Notes under the pieces: generated by a model
The model's input: the letters and a program-made list of their open reading frames with translations, nothing else
The model's database searches: none
What the model was told of the DNA's origin: nothing
Position numbers and translations under genes: made by a program
Shown: piece by piece, positions 1-8,603 of the stretch
Layout: every line of letters begins with the position of its first letter
Position numbering within the stretch: the first letter of the stretch is position 1
Assembly: GCF_023074175.1 (NCBI RefSeq)
Contig: NZ_JADPKS010000123.1
Location: 57,760-121,759 of the forward strand
DNA: 64,000 bases
Direction of reading: 5' to 3'
From: Bradyrhizobium sp. 139
GTDB lineage: Bacteria > Pseudomonadota > Alphaproteobacteria > Rhizobiales > Xanthobacteraceae

Positions 1-39
1 CGACCGCAAAGCCGACCTGCCTTGCTCACGGGGAATTCC

Positions 40-1689
40 ATGCCTGCTTCAATCATCCTGTCGAACCTGTCGCTGTTCACGCCTGACGGCCGCGCTCTCT
101 TTTCCAACATCGATCTGACGTTCGGTGCCGAACGAACCGGCCTCGTCGGCCGTAATGGCGTCGGAAAAACCACCCTGTTTGCATCGATTGCCGGGGAGCG
201 TGCTCCCCAGTCCGGACGCATTCTGATCAACGGGACCATCGGCCTGCTGCGCCAGGACGTGCAAATGCCTGCGGGTGCGACGGTGGCCGACCTGTTCGAT
301 GCGCGGCAGACGCTGGAGCTGCTTCGCCGTGCGGAGCGGGGCGATGCCTCGGCCGAGGATATCGCCGAGATCGACTGGACGCTCGAAGCGCGGCTTGAGG
401 CTGCTCTGGCGCGCCTCGGGTTCGGGCCTTCTCCCGATACGGAGTTGTCCTGCCTGTCCGGCGGACAGGTCACGCGGGCCCGTCTCGCTGCGCTGGTTTT
501 CGCACAGCCGGACTTCCTGCTGCTGGACGAGCCGACCAACAATCTCGACCAGGACGGACGCAAGGCCGTGACCGATCTCCTCGCCGCCTGGCGCGGCGGC
601 GCGATTGTCGTCAGCCATGATCGGGGCTTGCTCGAAACGATGGATGCGATCGTCGAGCTGACGTCGCTTGGGGCGACGCGATATGGCGGCAATTGGAGCA
701 GATATCGCGAGCAGAAGGCCACCGAACTCACCGCCATCAGGCACGACCTCGCGCACGCCGAGAGGCGTCTGTCCGAGATCGACGGGAAGACGCAAGAGGC
801 AGCCGAACGGAAGGCACGCAAGGACAGCGGTGGTAGGAAGAAGCGGGCCAAGGGCGACATGCCGCGCATCCTGGCCGGCGCGCGCAAGGACCGCAGCGAG
901 GACACCGGCGGCAAGAACGCGCAAATCGCCGAGCGACGTCGCGCCGAAGCGCTCGAGGCCGTCGACGCGGCGCGCCGGCGCATCGAGATACTTCAGCCGC
1001 TGTCCGTGAAACTGCTGTCGACGAATTTGCCGGCGGGCAGAGAGGTGCTCTGGCTGGATCGCGTCAGCGCCGGCTATCAGCCGGAGCAGCCGGTTTTGCG
1101 CGATCTCTCATTCGCCGTCGTTGGGCCGGAACGGGTCGCGCTGGCCGGACCCAACGGCTCCGGCAAGACGACGCTGCTGAAACTCATCGCGGGCGAGCTG
1201 CGCCCGCTCTCGGGCTCCGTCCGGGTCAGGCCGGAGTTTGCGCTGTTCGACCAGAAGGTCAGCCTGCTCGATCCCGCGATGTCCATTCTGGACAATTTTG
1301 CGCGTCTCGATCCAATGGCGGGTGCGAACGAGTGCCATGCTGCCCTGGCCCGGTTCATGTTTCGCGCCGATGCCGCCTTGCAGATCGTCGGGAGTCTGAG
1401 CGGGGGGCAGCTGTTTCGCGCGGGCCTCGCCTGCGTGCTGGGCGGGTCGATGCCGCCGTCCCTGCTGATCCTGGACGAGCCGACCAATCATCTCGACATC
1501 GACTCCATCGAAGCCGTCGAAGCGGGCCTGAGAGCCTATGACGGCGCGCTGCTCGTGGTCAGTCACGACGAGGCATTCTTGCAGGCGATCGGTATCACGC
1601 GCAGGGTCGAGCTGGTCGCCGACTCGGCCCTCTCAGGCACATTGGTCGACAACAAAAACCCGACGCCCTGCCCCCAGCGCGTCGGGTGA
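40..1689 (+). CDS. ABC-F family ATPase (duplicated ABC domains, no membrane part)
   Basis: Soluble ATPase with two ABC domains in one chain. Domain 1 has Walker A GRNGVGKTT (about residues 37-45), signature LSGGQ (139) and Walker B with LDEPTNNLD (about 162). Domain 2 has GPNGSGKTT (370), LSGGQ (453) and LDEPTNHLD (478). A charged Lys/Arg-rich linker lies between them and there are no membrane segments, which is the ABC-F plan. Family members act on ribosomes (translation factors, antibiotic resistance), but the subtype cannot be fixed here. The ATG at 40 follows a GGGGAA box; a TTG at 22 is the in-frame alternative. Length (549 aa) is normal for the family. It is convergent with dctA. Confidence 0.9.
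   Translation: MPASIILSNLSLFTPDGRALFSNIDLTFGAERTGLVGRNGVGKTTLFASIAGERAPQSGRILINGTIGLLRQDVQMPAGATVADLFDARQTLELLRRAERGDASAEDIAEIDWTLEARLEAALARLGFGPSPDTELSCLSGGQVTRARLAALVFAQPDFLLLDEPTNNLDQDGRKAVTDLLAAWRGGAIVVSHDRGLLETMDAIVELTSLGATRYGGNWSRYREQKATELTAIRHDLAHAERRLSEIDGKTQEAAERKARKDSGGRKKRAKGDMPRILAGARKDRSEDTGGKNAQIAERRRAEALEAVDAARRRIEILQPLSVKLLSTNLPAGREVLWLDRVSAGYQPEQPVLRDLSFAVVGPERVALAGPNGSGKTTLLKLIAGELRPLSGSVRVRPEFALFDQKVSLLDPAMSILDNFARLDPMAGANECHAALARFMFRADAALQIVGSLSGGQLFRAGLACVLGGSMPPSLLILDEPTNHLDIDSIEAVEAGLRAYDGALLVVSHDEAFLQAIGITRRVELVADSALSGTLVDNKNPTPCPQRVG
1659..1686 (+). terminator. Hairpin at the 3' end of the ABC-F gene
   Basis: A perfect 8-bp inverted repeat (CCCGACGC / GCGTCGGG, 12-nt loop) overlaps the last codons of the ABC-F gene. 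There is no T-run after it, so it may only be a weak or factor-assisted terminator between convergent genes. Confidence 0.3.
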
Positions 1690-1800
1690 AAAGATTGAAT
1701 ATCAATCGGTGATCCCAACGCCATTGTTGTGACGCGTGCCGCACCAATTGACCACTCCGGGAAACTACCGCGTCGGAACCGGCCCGCGCCTGCCTTCGAT

Positions 1801-3129
1801 CTATGCGCTGCCGCCCGGCTCCAGCGCCTCACCCATGTCCAGCGGATGGGCCATGGTCTCGTGCAACGCGTCGCGATCGAGCTCGCCTTCGGAGAGGCTG
1901 ATGACGACGCAGGCGACGCCGTTGCCGATCAGATTGGTCAGCGCGCGGCATTCGCTCATGAACTTGTCGATGCCGACCAGGATCGCGATCGACTGGATCG
2001 GGATGTCGGGCACGATCGAGAGCGTCGCGGCAAGCGTGATGAAGCCGGCGCCGGTCACGCCCGAGGCGCCCTTCGAGGTGATCATGGCGATGCCCAGAAT
2101 GCCGAGCTCCTGCCAGATCGTCAGATGGGTGTTGGTCGCCTGCGCCAAAAACAGCGTCGCCAGCGTCATGTAGATGTTGGTGCCGTCGAGGTTGAAGCTG
2201 TAACCGGTCGGAATGACCAGGCCGACCACCGAGCGCGAAGCGCCGAGATGCTCCATCTTCTGGATCATCTGCGGCAACACCGTCTCCGACGAGGAGGTGC
2301 CGAGCACGATCAGGAGCTCGTCCTTGATATAGGCGATGAAGCGCAGGATCGAGAAGCCGGCGAGCCGGGCGATCGAGCCCAGCACGATCAGCACGAACAG
2401 CATGCTGGTCAGGTAGAACGTGCCGATCAGGGCTGCGAGGTTGAGCAGCGAACCGAGGCCGTAGGCGCCCACCGTGAACGCCATCGCGCCGAACGCGCCG
2501 ATCGGTGCGGCGCGGACGATGATGCGGATGATGCCGAAGAACATCTTCGCGGCCTTGTCGATGGCGTCTGCGATCGGTTCGCCCGCCTTTCCGAGGAAGG
2601 CGATGGCGAAGCCCGACAGGATCGAGATCAGCAGCACCTGCAGCAGGTCGCCGCGCGCGATCGCGCCCAGATAGCTGTCGGGGATGATCGCCATCAGATG
2701 GGCGACGATGCCTTCCTCCTTGGCCTTGGTGACGTAGGTCGCCACCGACTTCGGATCGATCGTGGCGGGATCAATGTTGAAGCCGTGCCCGGGCTGGAGC
2801 ACCTCGCCGACGAGCAGGCCGACCGCGAGCGCAACGGTCGAGACCGTCTCGAAATAGATCAGCGACTTCAGCCCGACCCGGCCGACGCGCTTGAGATCGC
2901 CCATCGAGGAGATGCCGTGCACCACGGTGCAGAAGATCACCGGCGCGATCATCATCTTGATCAGCGCGATGAAGCCGTCGCCGAGCGGCTTCAGCGCCTT
3001 GCCGAGATCGGGATAGGAATAGCCGATAAGCACCCCGAGCGCGATCGCGATCAGAACCTGGATGTAGAGGATCTTGTACCAGGGCTGATGCCGGCGGTGT
3101 ATGGCTGGCTGGATCGCGACTTGTGTCAT
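1801..3129 (-). CDS. dctA: C4-dicarboxylate:H+/Na+ symporter DctA
   Basis: Inner-membrane DAACS-family carrier that takes up succinate, fumarate and malate. The sequence has the family's serine-rich re-entrant loop (LGTSSSETVLPQM) and the substrate-site segments SFNLDGTN and GIDKFMSE. Multiple hydrophobic helices span the chain, and 442 aa is the usual length. Start chosen at the ATG at 3129 (MTQVA...); another in-frame ATG at 3150 adds seven residues. In rhizobia DctA feeds bacteroids, usually under DctBD/RpoN control, but no dctBD genes lie in this window. It is transcribed divergently from the RutG-like permease, sharing about 140 bp of promoter region. Confidence 0.93.
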   Translation of the reverse strand: MTQVAIQPAIHRRHQPWYKILYIQVLIAIALGVLIGYSYPDLGKALKPLGDGFIALIKMMIAPVIFCTVVHGISSMGDLKRVGRVGLKSLIYFETVSTVALAVGLLVGEVLQPGHGFNIDPATIDPKSVATYVTKAKEEGIVAHLMAIIPDSYLGAIARGDLLQVLLISILSGFAIAFLGKAGEPIADAIDKAAKMFFGIIRIIVRAAPIGAFGAMAFTVGAYGLGSLLNLAALIGTFYLTSMLFVLIVLGSIARLAGFSILRFIAYIKDELLIVLGTSSSETVLPQMIQKMEHLGASRSVVGLVIPTGYSFNLDGTNIYMTLATLFLAQATNTHLTIWQELGILGIAMITSKGASGVTGAGFITLAATLSIVPDIPIQSIAILVGIDKFMSECRALTNLIGNGVACVVISLSEGELDRDALHETMAHPLDMGEALEPGGSA

Positions 3130-3271
3130 ATTGTAGGTCCCGGAACGCATTGATTTTGCAAGCTTCTGGATCTTGCTTGACTTGCATCATGTGATGGCCG
3201 CCGCAGAAGCGACAATCACATTTTTGTCTGATCGCACGAAGATCGATCGCTGCACCGCAACTGAGGGGACC

Positions 3272-4603
3272 ATGACGATCACAGGCTCGGACGAGCAAGC
3301 GCAAGGCCGTTCTTCGCAGGTCTATTTTCCACGTTGGAAACTCAAGTCCTCGGGCGTGATCATGCCCGAGGAGCGGCTGTCATGGGGCCAGACCGTTGTC
3401 TCCGGTCTCCAGCATTGCGTCGCAATGTCGGGTTCGACGATCATCGCGCCGCTGCTGATGGGGTTCGATCCCAATGTTGCGGTCCTGTTCTCCGGCATCG
3501 GCACGCTGATCTTCTTCGTCATCGTCGCGGGGCGCGTGCCGAGCTATCTCGGCTCGAGCTTCGCGTTCATCGCCGTCGTCATCGCCGCCACCGGTTACGC
3601 CGGGCATGGATCGAATCCGAATCTCTCCGTCGCACTCGGCGGCATCATCGGCGCCGGCGTGCTCTACGGTGTCATCGCGCTGATCGTGATGTGGTCGGGG
3701 GTCGGCTGGGTCGAGCGCCTGATGCCGCCGGCCGTGACCGGCGCCGTGGTCGCCGCGATCGGCCTCAACCTCGCACCGGTGGCGGTCAAGGCAGTGAGCG
3801 CCAACGCGTTCGACACCTGGATCGGACTCGCGACCGTTCTGATCATCGGCGTGGTTGCCGTTGCCGCTCCGGGCCTCTGGCGCCGCCTGCCGATCATCCT
3901 TGGCGCGATCGGCGGCTATCTTTTGTACCTGCTGTTCGCGAACGGCCTCGGCTTCGGCAAGCCGGTCGACTTCGCGCAGCTCTCGGCCGCGCCGTGGCTC
4001 GGCCTGCCGAAGTTCACTGCGCCGAGCTTCCATGCCGATGCAATCTTCCTGATCGCGCCGGTTGCGATCATTCTCGTCGCCGAGAACCTCGGTCACATCA
4101 AGGCCGTCGGCGCCATGACGGGCCGGAGCCTCGATGCCTATCTTGGGCGCGCCCTGCTCGCCGATAGTCTCGCGACGATCGTCGCGGCCTGCGGCGGCGG
4201 CACCGGCGTCACCACCTATGCCGAGAACATCGGCGTCATGGCGGCGACGAAGGTCTATTCGACTTTGCTGTTTGCGTTCGCGGCCACGGTGTCGATCGTG
4301 CTCGGCTTCTCGCCGAAATTCGGCGCGCTGATCCTGTCGATCCCCGGCCCTGTCATCGGCGGCCTCTCGATCGTGCTGTTCGGATTGATCGCCGCGATGG
4401 CGGGCCGGATCTGGGTCGAGAACAAGGTTGATTTCGCAAATCCCGCAAACCTGATTACCGTCGCCGTGGCCCTGACCGCAGGTGCCGGCGATCTCACGCT
4501 CAAATTCGGCGCGTTCACGATCGGCGGGATCGGCACCGCAACTTTCGGCGCCATCATCCTATACCAGATCCTCACCTCGCCCTTGGCGCGCCGCGCGGAA
4601 TGA
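3272..4603 (+). CDS. rutG: Nucleobase:cation symporter-2 family permease, RutG-like
   Basis: Inner-membrane NCS2/UraA-fold transporter of about 14 helices for uracil-type pyrimidines or xanthine. The N-terminal pattern PRWKLKSSGV...PEERLSWGQ, then GRVPSYLGSSFAF, LMPPAVTGAVV and AENLGHIKAV, matches my memory of E. coli RutG closely. The ATG at 3272 follows a GAGGGG box, giving 443 aa. Upstream in-frame starts lack a ribosome site. No other rut genes follow. Instead an SDR, a Sir2 protein and hydantoinase genes lie downstream, so the natural substrate may be a pyrimidine breakdown product or hydantoin. Family sure, substrate inferred. Confidence 0.85.
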   Translation: MTITGSDEQAQGRSSQVYFPRWKLKSSGVIMPEERLSWGQTVVSGLQHCVAMSGSTIIAPLLMGFDPNVAVLFSGIGTLIFFVIVAGRVPSYLGSSFAFIAVVIAATGYAGHGSNPNLSVALGGIIGAGVLYGVIALIVMWSGVGWVERLMPPAVTGAVVAAIGLNLAPVAVKAVSANAFDTWIGLATVLIIGVVAVAAPGLWRRLPIILGAIGGYLLYLLFANGLGFGKPVDFAQLSAAPWLGLPKFTAPSFHADAIFLIAPVAIILVAENLGHIKAVGAMTGRSLDAYLGRALLADSLATIVAACGGGTGVTTYAENIGVMAATKVYSTLLFAFAATVSIVLGFSPKFGALILSIPGPVIGGLSIVLFGLIAAMAGRIWVENKVDFANPANLITVAVALTAGAGDLTLKFGAFTIGGIGTATFGAIILYQILTSPLARRAE

Positions 4604-4679
4604 ATCCCAGCGATGCGCTGGAGGATGGAACAAAATTCCGGTTCCACCGATGATGCTGCATTCCGGAGAAAGCAAGCCC

Positions 4680-5516
4680 ATGTCGCAGACCAATCGCTCG
4701 ACCCCGTTTCCCTCCCGCCTCGTCGGCCAATACGCGCTGGTGACCGGCGCCTCGCAAGGCATCGGCCGCGCCGTCGCCATACGCCTCGCGCAGGAAGGCG
4801 CAACCGTCGCCATCAACTTCTTCGATCACCCTGAAGGGGCCGAGGAGACGCTCGCGCTTGCTCGGACGGCGTCGGGCGACCGCGGCCCTGGCAAGCTCGA
4901 TCACATTGTCGTCAAGGCCGACGTCGGCAACGAGCAGGAGATCGCGGCGATGTTCGAGACGATCCTTTCGCGCTGGAAGCGCCTCGACTGCCTCGTCAAC
5001 AATGCGGGCTTCCAGCGGGAGTCGCCGAGCGAGGCGCTCGACGTCGCAACCTATCGCCGCATCATCGAGGTCAATCTCAACGGCGCCGTGCTTTGCGCGC
5101 AGAAGGCGCTCGCGCATTTCGTCGCGCGCGGCGCAGGCGGCAGTATCATCAATTGCTCCAGCGTCCACCAGATCATTCCGAAGCCCGGCTATCTCGCTTA
5201 TTCGATCAGCAAGGGCGGCATGGCCAATCTGACGCGCACACTGGCGCTGGAGTTCGCCGGGCGGGGCATTCGCGTCAACGCGGTGGGGCCTGGCGCGATC
5301 GACACGCCGATCAACGCGGCCTGGACCGGTGATCCCGCAAAGCGCGGCGTGGTCAGCAGCCACATTCCGCTCGGCCGCGTCGGTACCCCGGAAGAGATCG
5401 CGGCCGTGTTCGCCTTCCTCGCCTCGGATGATGCGAGTTACATCACCGGGCAGACCATCTATGCCTGCGGAGGCCTGACGCTGTTCCCGGAATTTCGCGA
5501 GAACTGGGCGAGCTAA
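4680..5516 (+). CDS. SDR family oxidoreductase (glucose 1-dehydrogenase-like)
   Basis: Classical short-chain dehydrogenase of 278 aa using NAD(P)H. It has the cofactor loop TGASQGIG near residue 22, NNAG, a catalytic Ser (NCSSVHQ), YSISK for the Tyr/Lys pair, and the C-terminal GPGAIDTP loop. The ATG at 4680 has a GGAGAA box about ten bases upstream; an in-frame ATG at 4653 is less likely. It starts 76 bp after the permease and may be co-transcribed. The substrate is unknown; carbohydrate or polyol oxidation is typical of this subgroup. Confidence 0.85.
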   Translation: MSQTNRSTPFPSRLVGQYALVTGASQGIGRAVAIRLAQEGATVAINFFDHPEGAEETLALARTASGDRGPGKLDHIVVKADVGNEQEIAAMFETILSRWKRLDCLVNNAGFQRESPSEALDVATYRRIIEVNLNGAVLCAQKALAHFVARGAGGSIINCSSVHQIIPKPGYLAYSISKGGMANLTRTLALEFAGRGIRVNAVGPGAIDTPINAAWTGDPAKRGVVSSHIPLGRVGTPEEIAAVFAFLASDDASYITGQTIYACGGLTLFPEFRENWAS

Positions 5517-5532
5517 GGCGCCGCTTGCCCAT

Positions 5533-6375
5533 ATGGCAAAACCTGGCGGCGCAGACTACATCTGCGCCATGGCATACCGTCCGCTCGAAGATTTCGTCGG
5601 CCGGCACGAGCGTCTGTTCGTGCTGACCGGCGCCGGCTGTAGCACCAATTCGGGGATTCCCGACTATCGCGACGGCCACGGCAAATGGAAGCGGACCCAG
5701 CCCATCAACTTCCAGGCCTTCATGTCGGAAGAGCATACGCGCCAGCGCTATTGGGCGCGCAGCCTGATCGGCTGGCGGCGCTTCGGCCAGGCCCGCCCGA
5801 ACGATGCGCATCATGCGCTCGCCCGGCTCGAGGCAAACGGGCGGTGCGGGATGCTGTTGACCCAGAACGTCGACCGGCTGCATCAGTCCGCTGGCCACCG
5901 GCAGGTGATCGACCTGCACGGCCGGCTCGATCTGGTGCGCTGCATGGGCTGCGGGCGCAAGACCCCGCGCAGCGAATTCCAGGATACGCTTGGCCGGACC
6001 AATGCGGAATGGCTGACGCTCGATGCCACGGACGCGCCGGACGGCGACGCCGATATCGAGCACGCGGATTTTTCGTCGTTCAAGGTGCCGGCCTGCGAAG
6101 CCTGCGGCGGCATCCTCAAGCCCGACGTCGTGTTCTTCGGCGAGAACGTTCCGCGCGACGTGGTTGCCTCCGCGCAGGATCATCTGACGCAGGCTGACGC
6201 CATGCTGATCGTCGGCTCCTCGTTGATGGTCTATTCCGGCTTCCGCTTCGTGCAGGCGGCTGCGCGGAGGGAAATTCCGATCGCCGCGGTCAATCTCGGA
6301 CGTACCCGCGCCGACGATCTGCTGACGCTCAAGGTCGAGGAGCACTGCGAAGCGGCGCTTGCATTCCTGCTCTGA
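5533..6375 (+). CDS. Sir2-family NAD-dependent protein deacylase (sirtuin)
   Basis: Removes acyl groups from lysines using NAD+. Visible motifs are GAGCSTNSGIPDYR (from residue 33), TQNVDRLH (110), the catalytic histidine in LHGRL (H129), zinc cysteines C137/C140 and C188/C191, and GSSLMVYSG. Length (280 aa) is usual. The ATG at 5533 is used; a second at 5569 (MAYRPLE) is possible. Only 16 bp separate it from the SDR gene, so a shared transcript is likely. CobB-like enzymes regulate acyl-CoA synthetases, but no partner is evident here. Confidence 0.9.
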   Translation: MAKPGGADYICAMAYRPLEDFVGRHERLFVLTGAGCSTNSGIPDYRDGHGKWKRTQPINFQAFMSEEHTRQRYWARSLIGWRRFGQARPNDAHHALARLEANGRCGMLLTQNVDRLHQSAGHRQVIDLHGRLDLVRCMGCGRKTPRSEFQDTLGRTNAEWLTLDATDAPDGDADIEHADFSSFKVPACEACGGILKPDVVFFGENVPRDVVASAQDHLTQADAMLIVGSSLMVYSGFRFVQAAARREIPIAAVNLGRTRADDLLTLKVEEHCEAALAFLL

Positions 6376-6516
6376 AAGCGCACGCGACGAAGACGTCTTG
6401 CCTATTGCATAGGTGCCAAGCAGAATAGCCGGGCGCAGCGCTTTGACATGCTGGATGGCATGGAAATTGCTGCAGTTTCGCCCTGAGTCTTGACGATCAG
6501 CACGGAGAATTTTGGA

Positions 6517-8601
6517 ATGCTTGAGGGAGCCGAGGTGCGGCTTGCCGTTGATATCGGTGGCACGTTCACCGACATCGTGCTGGACGTGGGTGAGGCGCGC
6601 AAGACGCGCAAGCTGCTGACGACGCAGGCGCGGCCCGAAGAAGCGGTGCTGGATGGGATGCGTCTCATTCTCGCCGATGCGCGTGCCCATATCAGCGACA
6701 TCGACGTCTTTATTCACGGCACGACGCTCGCGACCAATGCGATCATCGAGCGGCGCGGCGCCAAGACGGCGCTGATTGCGACCGAAGGTTTTCGCGACGT
6801 GCTCGATATCGGCACCGAGAGCCGCTACGACCAATACGATCTCGGCATCGACAAGCCGAGGCCGCTGGCGCCGCGCAGCCTGCGCTTCACTGTGCCCGAG
6901 CGCATCGATGCCCATGGCGCTGTTCGCCTCCCGCTGGATGAAGCGGCAGTGCGTGCACTCGCGCCGAAATTGCGCGCGCTGAACGTCGGGAGCGTCGCTA
7001 TTGCGTTCCTGCATTCCTACGCCAATCCCGAGCATGAGCGCCGCGCCGCCGCCATCCTCACTGAGGAGATGCCCGGCATCTCCGTGACCGCGTCCTCTGC
7101 GGTGTGTCCGGAGATCCGCGAATATGAGCGCACGTCCACCGCGGTTGCCAACGCCTATGTGCAGCCCCTGATCGACGGCTACCTCGCGCGCATGGCCGAG
7201 GCGTTGCTGGTCGAGCAGTTCCGCGGCGCGATCTATCTCGTCACCTCCGGCGGCGGCGTCACCTCGATCGAGACGGCGCGGCGTTTTCCGGTGCGCCTGG
7301 TCGAGTCCGGTCCCGCCGGCGGCGCGATCTTCGCGGCGCAGATCGCCGCAAGGCTCGGTGAGAGCAAGGTGCTGTCCTTCGACATGGGCGGCACCACGGC
7401 AAAAATCTGCCTGATCGAGAAATACCAGCCCGAGACCTCGCGCGTGTTCGAGGTCGATCGCGCCGCGCGGTTCCTGAAAGGCTCGGGCCTGCCGGTGCGC
7501 ATCCCCGTCATCGAGATGGTCGAGATCGGCGCCGGCGGCGGCTCGATCGCGCATGTCGACGCCATGAAGCGCGTCACCGTCGGTCCCGAGAGCGCCTCGT
7601 CGGAGCCGGGCCCCGCCTGCTACGGCCGCGGCGGCCAGCGGCCGGCGGTGACGGATGCCGACGTCGCACTCGGCATGATCGATCCCGACGACTTCGCAGG
7701 CGGTACGATGAAGCTCGATCCGGAGCTGTCGAAACAGGCGCTGCTCCGCGAGGTCGGCGAGCCGCTCGGCCTGTCGGCGGAAACCGCGGCCTATGCCGTG
7801 CATGAGGTCGTCTGCGAAAACATGGCGAGTGCGGCACGCGTGCATGCGGTCGAGCGCGGTGAGGTCGTCGGCCAGCACACGCTGATCGCCTTTGGCGGCG
7901 CCGCACCGCTGCATGCGGCGCGCGTCGCCGAGAAGATCGGCGTCTCCCGCGTGATCGTGCCGGCAAATGCCGGCGTCGGCTCGGCCGTCGGATTCCTGGC
8001 GGCTCCCATCGCCTATGAGCTGGTGCGCAGCCGTCACGTGCGGCTCGATGATTTCGACACCGAGGCGGTCTCTGATCTCTTGCAGGAGATGGCGACCGAG
8101 GCGCGCGCGCTGGTGGAGCCGGGTGCCGCCGGTGCGCCGGTGCGCGAACGCCGCGCGGCCTTCATGCGTTATGTCGGCCAGGGCCACGAGATCTCGGTCG
8201 AGCTGCCGAACCGGCGGCTGACGACGACCGATCTTGCTGGCGTGCGGCAGAAGTTCGAGGCCGAGTATGCGGGGATGTTCGAGCGGGCGATCCCGGGCGC
8301 TGCGATCGAAGTCCTGAGCTGGTCCGTGCTCGCGACCACCGAGGCGCGTAATCCGCCGCGCGTTGCCGACGTTACGCGCAAGCCCGCCGGCGAAGCCTCC
8401 GGCAGCCGCAGGTTCTTCGACGGCCGGGCCGGGGAGGTGATCGAGATCCCGCTCTACCGCCGCGAGGACATGGCGCCCGGCGCGACCATTGCGGGTCCGG
8501 CTGTGATCGCGGAGGACGAGACGTCGACATTCGTCTCCAACAGTTTTGACGCCCATATCGACGGTGCCGGCAGCATCGTCATGGAACGGAAGGCGGCCTG
8601 A
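6517..8601 (+). CDS. Hydantoinase/oxoprolinase subunit A (HyuA-like)
   Basis: ATP-dependent ring-opening amidohydrolase large subunit of the hydantoinase A / 5-oxoprolinase / acetone carboxylase family. It has the actin-like phosphate loop DIGGTFTDIV at residue 12, a second acidic motif SFDMGGTTAK, and GSIAHVD and GPACYGRGG typical of HyuA. The ATG at 6517 follows GGAG with nine bases spacing; a TTG at 6490 is rejected. Length (694 aa) fits. HyuB follows two bases after the stop. Likely substrates are N-methylhydantoin, 5-oxoproline or related cyclic amides; which one cannot be read from sequence. Confidence 0.9.
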   Translation: MLEGAEVRLAVDIGGTFTDIVLDVGEARKTRKLLTTQARPEEAVLDGMRLILADARAHISDIDVFIHGTTLATNAIIERRGAKTALIATEGFRDVLDIGTESRYDQYDLGIDKPRPLAPRSLRFTVPERIDAHGAVRLPLDEAAVRALAPKLRALNVGSVAIAFLHSYANPEHERRAAAILTEEMPGISVTASSAVCPEIREYERTSTAVANAYVQPLIDGYLARMAEALLVEQFRGAIYLVTSGGGVTSIETARRFPVRLVESGPAGGAIFAAQIAARLGESKVLSFDMGGTTAKICLIEKYQPETSRVFEVDRAARFLKGSGLPVRIPVIEMVEIGAGGGSIAHVDAMKRVTVGPESASSEPGPACYGRGGQRPAVTDADVALGMIDPDDFAGGTMKLDPELSKQALLREVGEPLGLSAETAAYAVHEVVCENMASAARVHAVERGEVVGQHTLIAFGGAAPLHAARVAEKIGVSRVIVPANAGVGSAVGFLAAPIAYELVRSRHVRLDDFDTEAVSDLLQEMATEARALVEPGAAGAPVRERRAAFMRYVGQGHEISVELPNRRLTTTDLAGVRQKFEAEYAGMFERAIPGAAIEVLSWSVLATTEARNPPRVADVTRKPAGEASGSRRFFDGRAGEVIEIPLYRREDMAPGATIAGPAVIAEDETSTFVSNSFDAHIDGAGSIVMERKAA

Positions 8602-8603
8602 TC

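Noticed and set aside
1729..3153. 474-codon plus-strand frame across dctA
   Set aside because: Mirror of a high-GC membrane protein gene; the composition is Asp/Arg/His-rich and without structure.
5443..8556. Very long open frame (over 1000 codons) on the minus strand across the Sir2 and HyuA genes
   Set aside because: It is antisense to well-supported genes, is rich in Arg/His/Asp/Gly from high-GC codon mirroring, and shows no domain.
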